NCBI GenBank assembly: GCA_020081605.1
Contig: JAHREC010000040.1
Coordinates: forward strand, 1-64,000
Direction: 5' to 3'
DNA: 64,000 nt
Origin: Albifimbria verrucaria
Taxonomy: Eukaryota; Ascomycota; Sordariomycetes; Hypocreales; Stachybotryaceae
Part shown: one piece after another, positions 55,867-64,000 of the stretch
How the letters are laid out: each line of letters starts with the position of its first letter
Numbering within the stretch: the stretch's first letter is position 1
Made by a program: the position numbers and the translations under genes
The notes under the pieces: generated by a model
What the model saw: only the letters and a program-made list of their open reading frames with translations
Database searches by the model: none
Told to the model about the DNA's origin: nothing

Positions 55867-58755
55867 CAGGGTAGGGAATCAATCCATCCACGTCAATATC
55901 CGGCTTCGTGGATTGAATTGACGGCTTACTCAGCAGAGTGCTCGTGGATTGATGTCCACGAGGTTATCTGTGGATTGATGTCCATAATATTGAACTCGTG
56001 GAACACCCTTGTCACATTAACTCGGATTTCCTAATCGGGTAATTCATGAACCTGTCGCCGAACTTCTATTGCCTTACTCCTGGTGCTTCTCCAAACAAGC
56101 CTGTCCAACAGCCTCCGCTAACGCTGTATCGTCAAGCAGTATGCTATCAGCATCTTCGATTATCCCTGCGCGCAACCAAGAGCGCAGCGTTTGGATTAAT
56201 CCAATGGTCCCAGCGTCTAAGCGGTTTCGGAGGGCGTGACCATCAACCCAGTGCGGAGAACAGTCTCTCGCACTCCGAGCTCATCGCCGGCACTGTCATG
56301 ACGTCGAGAGCCATTCGAGATAGCCTCGGGTACTCAAATCTCCTGAGTATCCAATATTCAACAGGGTCGGCGACGTCCCTGTCGCTTCCAGACACATTGG
56401 CTTGCCACCGGACGTATTCATCCGCTTGATCAGCGAAGGGCTGACTGTGACGGCATCTATTACGATACCGATCAAAGGATGACAACGTCGTCTTTCGCCT
56501 CTTTACAACCGGGCCTTCGGGAGACGTGACAGTGATTTGTAGGTCTCTGTATTCTGTCTCCCAAAGATGTTGCACGATATCCTTCGCTTCATCGATCCAG
56601 TCCGGGTGCTGTTGACCCCAAACCTCGTCGAAGTAGTCCCATCGTAGGCTAGGGTGTAAGGCAGCCGCGGCGTAGTATACTGGTGAATCTCTCAAAGTAT
56701 TGTAGTATGTATCGAGCTTCTTCCAGCCCAGATTGATATTGAAAGCAAATTGCTCCGGCTCGGGATGCCTCTCGACATGCGATTTTGCGTCCTCAAGCTT
56801 CCCAAGTAGGAATTCGAAGGCCTCCAGGACATCGGTCATAGAGCCAAAGGTTTCCCTAACTCCAGATGATCGATATCGCGACTGTCCGTCTCCCTGAAGC
56901 ACTTGTACAACCACGTGAAAGTCGGAGAGGATCTCATCAAACGTCCTCAGCACCGCCCAATCGCTCTCGTTGAGGAAGCTGGTCTCCTCGAGGCAGGGGG
57001 AAACTTCCGTCCTGCCTCACCTTTCGAGCATCTCGGAGTAATCTCTTGGCCCTTGGCGATGAATTCTTCGTAGAAGGGCTGCAGACGAAGCATTCGTTTC
57101 ATCATATAGTACTGGGATAACCATCTAGTATCGTTATCAAGGACAACATCAACTGGCTGTTGCTTTCCAACTTGAGGATCATCAGACGCTGCAAATGAGT
57201 CTTGCTGCAGTTGACGAAGCAACTGAGTTAGCAAATCGGAGCGATGGACCCAAACGACAAAGTTATGTGCTTTTCCGACAGGGCCTTTCCGCATCCACTC
57301 GTCATGGGTTGCTCTCGCCAAAGGCTCCCCTTGACGAGAGATGTCTCAAATGCATCAACATCCTTTCCAAAGAGAAGTGATTTAACAACAAGATTAAGGA
57401 TGTGTCCTATGCATCGAACACGACGTCGCACCTGATCGAATTTCAGCTCTTCTGCTATCTCTGCCATGGCAGTTTCATTGTTTGCTGCATTATCGAGAGT
57501 GAAGTAACCGACCTTGTCCTCGATGCCAAACGACCTGATGATCTCAAGGATCTCGGCCGCAATGTTCTCTCCGGTATGACGTTCTACTAGCTCTGGAATA
57601 CCGAGCACGACTTTTGGAGCTGATTCTCGTTGTCTCTGAAGACGGCCGTCACGCCATATAACGCGTGGCGATTCCTGGTCCTTGCGCCGTCAAAGGCAAT
57701 GTGGATCTGACCCGGCGACCTGTTCAAGACCTCTTGCACCGTACTATGATACCGGTCGAATTGTTGAACCGCCAGTCTATGCACAGTCTTCGCCGTAATG
57801 TGCGCACTCGTAACCTTGATCGCCGGATTGAGGTATTCGAAAATTTGCTGTGGTCGAGGGTGTTCAGCCTGCTTAAATGATTGCTGGCTTTCGACTATCC
57901 AGTTGACAACGAGCTTCTGAAACTCTCCTCGATCGAAGCGTTTGATCAAGCTATTGGCCAGTGCCTGATCCTTTGGATCGGAACGTTTAAGACCCATGAA
58001 GTCCGAAATAGAAGCAAGCACCCTCTTGCCTCCTTTCTTCTGTGACGGTGTTGATCGTCGTCCTGATGGATCCCAGTAGCCGTGAGCTTTCCAGAGGTGG
58101 AGTTCAGCGTTCTGGGTGCCTTTGGATTCGTATGACTGCGGTGTGGGGCATTCTGGCGCACACATGGCATACAGATCCATCGTCGGGATGTTTTGGATTG
58201 TATCTCAACCCTGTAATCCCATACCCACGATAGGGTATCTTTGTTGCGCTCGGCCAGCGTGAATTCCTTCCAGACGCGGAAGATCCTCCGCTCCTCATCA
58301 CTTGTTGGTACCCAAGCAGAAGGTTGGAGGGCTTCGGGGTCCGGATCCAGGGCAGGTCGAGGGGCCTCGGCTTGCCGCTCGTTGTTGGTCGGTAGTTTGG
58401 GGTCAAGAGGCAAGTCCGCCATCTCGAAATTGAAGGTTCACCGACTGTGTGAATTGAGGAAATGGGGAATCTTCGCGTTCAGGCATTATAACGCGTCACG
58501 ACGTGTGAAAACGCGTCCGGTATTGCCAGATTAGGTGTGTTAGTGTTTGGGTAGAGATACGTAGTGGCTAGTAACGAAGTATATTAGGGATCATACCCTG
58601 ACTAGCGTCCACCTCAATCCACATCTCAATCCACGAGCCCCCATCGGTGGGTTGATGGACTACAGAGCAACATGTCCCGTGGATTGACGTTGACGTGGAT
58701 TGAAGTCAACATATTGATCAATATCGTGGAAGTCGTGGATTGATTCCCTACCCTG
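55867..58755 (-). mobile_element. hAT DNA transposon, complete ends
   Basis: A 2889-bp element whose ends CAGGGTAGGGAATCAATCCA and ..TGGATTGATTCCCTACCCTG are inverted copies over 20 bp. Both subterminal regions hold many GTGGATTGA motifs in both orientations (left 55917-56000, right 58612-58742), the usual transposase-binding pattern of hAT elements. The 8 bp next to the two ends (GGCCCGGT and ATGGCCAG) do not match, so the expected target duplication is missing or mutated. It encodes one hAT transposase on the minus strand. Confidence 0.88.
56243..58422 (-). pseudogene. hAT transposase, several frameshifts
   Basis: ATG at 58422. A BED-type zinc finger lies at the front (SRRWICMPC and, in the next frame, QNAELHLWKAHGYWDP), then FRRSPKD-like linker text FMGLKRSDPKDQALANSLIK, HITAKTVHRLAVQQFDRYHS, IHIAFDGARTRNRHALYGV (first catalytic Asp region), IEDKVGYFTLDNAANNETAM (second), VRCIGHILNLVVKSLLFGKD, VVLDNDTRWLSQYYMMKRML, AAAALHPSLRWDYFDEVW and the C-terminal dimerisation domain ADPVEYWILRRFEYPRLSRM / TVPAMSSECERLFSALG. 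Five overlapping frames are needed in 2.2 kb, so four breaks. The family is fungal hAT (Restless-like by domain order). Confidence 0.85.
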
Positions 58756-59040
58756 ATGGCCAGCTTGTGTACCACGGCTAGATAAAATTGTATGCTGATT
58801 ATTCAGGTTAAGGTCCTGATTAGTAGCTGCCTTCTAGATGTGAACATCTTACTCACTACAAATGTACAAGATCAGCGAGACCTTTAAATCTTCTGCAGAC
58901 TTGGTAAGAATCAAGATATTAGCGATAATCTATCTCTTTGAGGGCGGGAAGGATGATTGTACATAGCTACCCCACAACATCTTAGTTAAATCGTTGGTAC
59001 ATAGAGTAACTTCCTGAACCTCTCACCACCAAAAATGCTA

Positions 59041-59350
59041 GGCAGAGGCTTTTGACGATACATCGATGGAAGACAAAGGACGGAGACATCAACAGCAGGG
59101 CAGGGCCCCGGCTATTGACGCAGGTAAAGACAATGCCTTAGTGTTGTTTTTGACCACTGTTTATAACGGCAGCAAGACCGTTGTCTTCAGAAGGAAGCGG
59201 CCTACATCATCACAACGCTGTTCAGGCCCTATCAAACAGTTCTTTGGAGACGAGCCGGTCAAAGAGGTGCCGATCCCAGCTGTGGCCGTTGACTATAACT
59301 ATCATATGAACGGCGTAGATATTGCAGATCATCTAAGATCGAATATGCGT
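59041..59350 (+). pseudogene. piggyBac-type transposase fragment
   Basis: The plus strand reads KDNALVLFLTTVYNGSKTVV, RRKRPTSSQRC, IKQFFGDEPVKEVPIPAVAV and DYNYHMNGVDIADHLRSNM. The last block is the conserved segment of the piggyBac DDE domain (DYN..M.GVD..D), holding the third catalytic Asp. Only about 100 residues remain, and the piece stops abruptly at about 59350, where copia sequence begins. Confidence 0.75.
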
Positions 59351-59787
59351 ACAGGAAAAGAGAGCCAACAAACAAGACACACTCACTGCCTCCACCACAG
59401 GAGCTGAAATTCTGCCATTCGCCCAGACCGCCAAGGAATCTTTGTTCGTCAGTCGCCTAATCAAGGAACTATCGGTCAAGCTGAACGAACAACACATCAC
59501 GATCGAATGCGATAATCAACTGACAATTAGACTCATCACCGACAGAGTCGCCCATTTATAGACGAAACTACAGTATATCGACATTCACAATCACTGGCTC
59601 CGACAGGAAGCCTCTGCTGGGCGAATCAAGGCAGTTTACACTCCAACCAAATGATTGCAGACGGTTTGACGAAGATTCTCCCAATCGGAAAATGGAAGGA
59701 CTTCATCCAGAAACCAGGCCTACAAGATGTTAGCAACCTTGTCCTGCGACGCAAGTTCCAGGAACTGGAAGAAGATAGCCTGAAATG
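59351..59787 (+). mobile_element. Ty1/copia retrotransposon, RNase H end
   Basis: NKQDTLTASTTGAEILPFAQ, ELSVKLNEQHITIECDNQLT, a TAG stop at about 59559 in place of the residue before TKLQYIDIHNHWLRQEA, GRIKAVYTPTK, then a frame change and MIADGLTKILPIGKWKDFIQ up to a TGA at 59786. These are the RNase H motifs that end copia polyproteins. The upstream gag, protease, integrase and reverse transcriptase are absent. A purine-rich GAGGGG followed by TGTGTCAG (about 59836-59848) may be the polypurine tract and the start of the 3' LTR. Confidence 0.8.
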
Positions 59788-59839
59788 AGGACATTGTTTT
59801 GCAACCTAGACCCAGCCATGCAGGACATTGCATAGCTGA

Positions 59840-60015
59840 GGGGTTGTGTCAGTTCATGCATGTACGGCGACAGCCACACAATGAACACATAATTGCACAA
59901 GGGGTCGGAAATCAGGCACCTGCACAGACAGACAGACACCCACGACAAATCAATACAATCAATAGCATCAATCAGACAAGATCGACAGATCCGACAGTTT
60001 CTCCAGTGTAGTCGC
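59840..60015 (+). repeat. Possible 3' LTR remnant of the copia element
   Basis: After GCTGAGGGGT comes TGTGTCAGTTCATGCATG, then A/C-rich DNA ending CAATCAGACAAGATCGACAG..CCAGTG. Position after the polyprotein end suggests an LTR. With no second LTR to compare, the borders are guesses. Confidence 0.3.
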
Positions 60016-60068
60016 GGTCATGCATGACAACGAGTGCGTTGCGATCCCCGCAGAAAATCATGGCCTGG

Positions 60069-60960
60069 CTAACCCGTCAACAAGGTGTTGTTGCCCTTTA
60101 GCCATCCCCACTGCTTCATCCAGTCCTCTACAAGTGTGTTGAACTCCTTTGGTGCAGTCTGCATGATCCAATGGCCCACCTGAATCAGCTGAATCTTGTC
60201 AAACTTGGGATCAATGCCGGCTCCTTTCTCAATTTCGATTCCAGCCTCCGTTGAGTGCACGGCCAGCCTCGGTGTTCCTTCAACCTTTTTCGACTTTAAA
60301 TACTCAGCTCCACTGGGGCCTAGGCACGTCCCCATCTGCTTGAACGCAGCGACCATGATTTGCTTGTCGGCTCCCCACGCCCTTAGCTTATGCCACTCTG
60401 GGATATAGTCCGGCGTTCCCTTTGTATACGCGCTGTTGAAGAATTTGACGGTCGCGGAATCAAAGTTCTGTTCCAAAGCTGGGATCAGCGCCCCTATTAT
60501 ATCCGGAGTCAAAATATACGCTGGGTCCAACAACACATGCCCTTGCACCAGCTCTGGATACGCAGCCACTAGTTCAGTGACTACAAGACCACCTAAGCTA
60601 TGACCTATGACGATGGCTTCGTTGCTGAGGCCGACGCCGAGGTGCCGAAGCAGGGCAGCGCCGTCTTCAGCCATGGGAACGGGGTCGAAGGCAGCAGCCG
60701 AAGAGGGGCAGAAGCTGCGGCCGTGGCCCCGTAAGTCCATAGCGATGACAAAAATACGCGTGAGAGGGCGAGTAAGGCTGTTTGAAAGGCCCAATCGGTC
60801 TGGTCGCAAGTCCAGCCGTGGATGAGAAGGAGAGGAATGCCCGTCTCGGGGCCCTGGGTCGTGTAGAACAAGTCGGTTCCGTTAAGGGAAGTATTGCGCC
60901 GCCTGCCATATTCAGAGACTTGGAAGGACGCTTGTAACAATAAAAAGCTTAATGCACGAC
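60069..60960 (-). pseudogene. Alpha/beta hydrolase, one-base frameshift
   Basis: The minus strand reads SLNGTDLFYTTQGPETGIPL, LLIHGWTCDQTDWAFQ (oxyanion region), then after a one-base break in a short A/T run near 60785, LTRIFVIAMDLRGHGRSF, IVIGHSLGGLVVTELVAAYP (nucleophile elbow, Ser), HVLLDPAYILTPDIIGALIP, and near the end IQLIQVGHWIMQTAPKEFNT with the catalytic His. The stop is the TAG-type codon at 60069. Length is about 290 residues, normal for soluble epoxide-hydrolase or lipase-like fungal hydrolases of unknown substrate. The 5' end lies behind a likely intron acceptor (TTGTTACAAG, about 60930), and no clear first ATG is seen. A single homopolymer break in an otherwise perfect fold suggests the gene could be functional. 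Confidence 0.8.
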
Positions 60961-61066
60961 GGGCTGGTTCTGGTGATGGTTGAGTAATGAAGATGTCTTC
61001 AATTATTAAATGATGTCGCACCACCAGTTGACCAGACAAATGATACTAACCCAGCATCTTTATATT

Positions 61067-61300
61067 GTCACGGGCCAAGCCCAGTGTGGTAGGCGGGCAA
61101 AGCCAGGCCGGAGCTCCCGGCTCCGTGACTTCTGCGATTTATAAGCGCAGATATAAGCTCGGATAACATTAGTCCACTTGACCCTGGTTATTCCCGGACT
61201 GCCTACGTCTAGAGATTGGCGGGCGTCGACGCCTTCAGGCCCATTCCTCCGCCCTAGACGTCGTAGCCATCGCATATGCGGTTGTGGTACGGCTTCTGTT
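61067..61300. repeat. Possible solo LTR of a gypsy-type element
   Basis: TGTCACGGGCCAAGCCCAGT, a TATAAGCG-like core and an overall G+C-rich layout resemble the start of fungal gypsy LTRs. I cannot see the matching CA end or a target duplication, so this stays tentative. A 120-codon frame (61178-61540) with no ATG overlaps its right part. Confidence 0.25.
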
Positions 61301-61669
61301 CAAGTGACCATCACTACGAGGGATGCCAGAGGCCAATTGGTGACTCGAACCGAAATTGAAGAACGGCGGATATGTGGACACCCAGCAGCAAGAGATTCAC
61401 CTGGTGACTCCGTCATTGTCACGTCCACTTTCAAAGGCATTGATGACGACGAAGGTGGTATACTCACGCCAGAGAATCAGTCATGGCATTTTGAGCAGGA
61501 ACGGCGGATGCGGGAAATGATGGCACATGATTCACCTTGACACCATCGATTTAGCTGAGCAACCATCGACTAGATCCAATTCAAAAAGCAGAGTTAGTGC
61601 TTGACAATCAGTTGTATACTTACAATCCACTTGGGTTGGTCATAAATCCTCCTCATTGATGGGGAATCC

Positions 61670-62608
61670 ATGGTATCTTGTCCACATACCATACTCAATC
61701 CGGAGGAGATTCAGCACGTCTCTGTCTTTGAGTATCTTGCAGTCCTTCTTATGACCCTTCCCTTGCCATTCTTTGGTTTGGCAATCCTATACGATATATG
61801 TGAGTCATTAACAGGGTCCGAAATGCGGAAACTCGGCCAGAACGAGCTTTGCCCTTCGCACCATCCCTCTTTCCATGCTTCCTCCTCAAGCTCGACAATC
61901 TCAGGGTCCGGCGCGAGATTGGCTCACACTTCTCCAGGTACCATGTCTACTGTCGCCCGAGGGTCGCGAGTGAGACTGACGTGCGCGATTACCCATTCGT
62001 TCCAGAAATGCACCCTCTCATTCGGTGAATACCTTCAAAGCCAGGACATCGGAGGCAAACCAACACATCATGTACTTTGTACGATGATTTCACCGTCTAC
62101 ACCTCATCGGATGGGACTATTCGGCTGTGGGATGCCAAGACCGCGCAACTCTCCACACTCAAGCAACATCTCGGCCATCATTTACTCTGGATGGCTTCCA
62201 TCTACAGACAGACATTGGAATCTTAGGATGGCGAGCATTCGATTCCTATGATTATGACATGGACTGCCTCTCGATATGCTAATTTTGATCGACTAAGGAT
62301 GCAAACTGTGTAGAGAAGGCCGTTGTTGGATTGTATGGGACGGGCACAAGATGCTGTGGCTGCCTGTTAACTTTCAGCCCACATCATTTCCAGTGAGTTC
62401 TGCTATCTCAAAACCGAAAGCGGTAATTGGTTTTCCAGCTGGAAAGCATGCGGTTGTCTGCATTCAAGAACTTATTTTACTCCTGAAGAAGACTCTCGTC
62501 ACCCTGAAGGATCAAGGCTGTCATGGAAAGACATTCACGCACAACGCAGGAAGAAATTCCTTGAGAGACCTTTGGGTTCTCTACAAGTCAGACACTGCAC
62601 GAAGCTGA
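61670..62608 (+). pseudogene. WD40-repeat protein C-terminal fragment (NACHT-WD40 type)
   Basis: ATG-like start at 61670 opens a frame with a membrane-like segment (EYLAVLLMTLPLPFFGLAIL), then in shifted frames YDDFTVYTSSDGTIRLWDAK, a textbook WD40 blade (DGTIRLWD), and CWIVWDGHKMLWLPVNFQPT / KAVIGFPAGKHAVVCI. The last block resembles the tail that closes fungal NACHT-WD40 receptors (W..W....LWLP...RP). The stretch needs at least three frames and only one blade is recognisable, so it is a relic. Confidence 0.5.
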
Positions 62609-62639
62609 AGCCTCGGTAGTCTTGAAATATATGAACTCC

Positions 62640-63120
62640 AGATGACAAGTTGCTATCATCTTGAAACTTTTCTTGTGTCCCTCGCCCTTTCTTAACATTC
62701 GTCGTAACCGGCTCGGATAATGTTGGTTCCGGTAGTCACGATGCCAGTAGTTTCTGCTACTATTCTTGCTTCTCTACGTTTTTCCTATTTGTGCACTCAA
62801 GAAAACTCGCATCACCTCGACCTGATTTGCACAGCCGTCTTGCCGATCACTGCCACTACCGGCCTAACTAAACACTTGAAGCTATAATCGAGGTGCGGCT
62901 TCGAGATTCCGCGGCTGGACCCTTCGACCAGATTTAATGCACAAAAGCATTATACCCGCATAACTTACGCATCCATTCATTTCATCCGTGCTGAGTTCGA
63001 GGTCTCCTTGGTGCATTCTAACAAAACAGCTTTGTAGCCAAATCACCTGCTGGCGATCGACCTCACTCACTGTCCAATACTCCAGTTGGAGTCTCGTTCA
63101 ACCTGGCAAGCGTTTCCAGA
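62640..63120. other. Intergenic stretch before the FRQ paralog
   Basis: No supported gene. The right part (63060-63120) may hold upstream coding sequence or an exon of the next gene, because a second frame (ASVSRDDPPSE) reads plausibly into it. Confidence 0.3.
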
Positions 63121-63121
63121 G

Positions 63122-64000
63122 ATGATCCTCCGTCGGAGTAATTCATGCGACATGGCTCTGTCTGATGATTCTCTCTTCCGACACAATCCGGCCACAACAT
63201 CTGTTTCAATTCTCTGCTCAAATTTGACCCATGGTACTTTGCTCACAACCAATCTCGACCCAACGCTGTCAACTGCGGATATCAAAGTCTCTCCTCTCCG
63301 CGGCTCCTCCAATGATGAGCACGAAACAACGGAAAGCGACAGCCAGTATTATTTTGATGACTGGAACCAGGATCCAACTGGAGCTGTTGACAATAATACC
63401 ATAGAAGGTATGAAGTACCGTGACAGGAGGGCTGTGGGATACTGAAGTGCTGATGTGAAGTTATAGTTGATGGCCACTCTTCTCAAAATGAAACCGTCTC
63501 CTTGGATTCCAGAATCCCTCACTCTTATCAGGAACACGGGCTCAGCCCTCTACAGTCGAGTTTGGCGCATAGCAGTAGCGATGATTGTGACCGCGGTGTC
63601 ATTGATGACCTCACAATCGAGATTCAACAGCTTAGGGAGGAATTGAAGTGGTACAAGTCCATAATAGCTGACACACTATGTAAAGACATGCTGTTTGAGG
63701 TTAAAGTTCACAGGCTTTACAGAAAGAGGAAAAGAGAGCTTGAGGCTATTCTTAGGAATTTGCCGCCAATCCCGATGGGTCCCCATATGCGCCATCCTCA
63801 ACGAAGAGGATTAAGCCATCCCGCCATATCCGGGATAAAGTATGCTCCAGCAATCCCGGCCATCAGATCCACCATACCATTTTCATTCCTGCATCATACC
63901 TTCAGCCAGCAGACCCCACCTATGCGCTTGCATCAACTGGTGTCAAATCATTGAGAGCATCTCTGTGTCACCCTCCTATAAATTCAGCCGACTCATCCGA
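63122..64000 (+). pseudogene. frq: FREQUENCY (FRQ) clock-protein paralog, 5' part, runs off the window
   Basis: Exon from 63122 (ATG) to 63407: NSCDMALSDDSLFRHNPATT, QYYFDDWNQDPTGAVDNNTI. The intron at 63408-63466 (GTATGA..TTATAG) joins in phase 1 to VDGHSSQNET.. and SSSDDCDRGVIDDLTIEIQQ, LREELKWYKS, KDMLFEVKVHRLYRKRKREL, EAIL. VIDDLT(V/I)E.Q.L.EELK followed by LFE.K.H.L..R.KRELEA is the N-terminal coiled coil of FRQ, which lets FRQ dimerise in the negative arm of the fungal circadian clock. At about 63755 (TTAGGAAT) one base seems missing. Past it the +1 frame (EFAANPDGSPYAPSSTKRIK..) stays open to base 64000, so the gene continues beyond the window. The coil is more diverged than in typical main frq copies, which suggests an accessory paralog. 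Confidence 0.8.

Noticed and set aside
1..64000. tRNA or rRNA genes
   Set aside because: No cloverleaf with A/B box motifs or rRNA-like sequence was noticed by eye. A tRNAscan-type search was not possible here.

Overview
The window begins with a true chromosome end: about 16 copies of CCCTAA (TTAGGG on the other strand), followed by 64 kb of subtelomeric DNA. The organism is a filamentous ascomycete. Introns are 46-77 nt with GTAAGT-type donors and CTAAC/CTGAC branch sites, and the gene content is fungal: an NmrA-like enzyme, a GT31 glycosyltransferase, a PNP-NACHT-ankyrin protein, an OrsD-like protein, CorA-like and HET-like membrane proteins, Fot1/pogo, hAT and Tad-type transposons, and a FREQUENCY clock-protein paralog. 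This fits Sordariomycetes, perhaps a Fusarium-like Hypocrealean, but the species cannot be fixed from the sequence alone.

Layout. 1-1.2 kb: telomere, decayed telomere repeats and a 12-bp tandem array. 2-12.3 kb: an unknown 337-codon frame, two small secreted proteins with frameshifts, a broken RNase H gene, an intact GT31 glycosyltransferase and an intact two-exon unknown gene. 12.4-25 kb: gene-poor DNA with microsatellites, a two-exon unknown gene, decayed genes for an emopamil-binding (EXPERA) protein, a GPI-anchored repeat protein and an amphiphysin-like BAR protein, and two adjacent 256-bp MITEs. 25-34.2 kb: a secreted helical protein, a complete 1.84-kb Fot1-like element, an intact five-exon NmrA-like gene, the 3' end of a Tad-type LINE, and a second complete 1.86-kb pogo element. 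34.5-42.1 kb: a HET-like membrane protein, a CorA-like protein, and pieces of a SERAC1-like hydrolase and a TPR protein. 42-50 kb: mostly empty, with one small secreted protein. 50-56 kb: a decayed OrsD-like gene and a PNP-NACHT-ankyrin immune-type receptor whose introns have expanded into a tandem array. 55.8-60 kb: a complete hAT element, then joined piggyBac and copia remnants. 60-64 kb: an alpha/beta hydrolase, a WD40-type fragment and the 5' part of a FRQ paralog that runs off the window.

Two themes stand out. First, the receptor gene contains nine head-to-tail 78-bp units, each with a complete intron (donor, branch site, acceptor) and a 3-nt micro-exon, lying between two ankyrin exons. 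Second, many otherwise well-conserved frames are broken by one base, often in a homopolymer. Either this subtelomere is decaying or the assembly carries uncorrected indels. Genes with stops, missing segments and several breaks (EBP, BAR) are real pseudogenes, while single-break genes (pogo transposase, hydrolase, FRQ) may be intact in the living genome. The genes do not form a pathway. They are a subtelomeric mix of secreted proteins, self/non-self recognition families and mobile elements.
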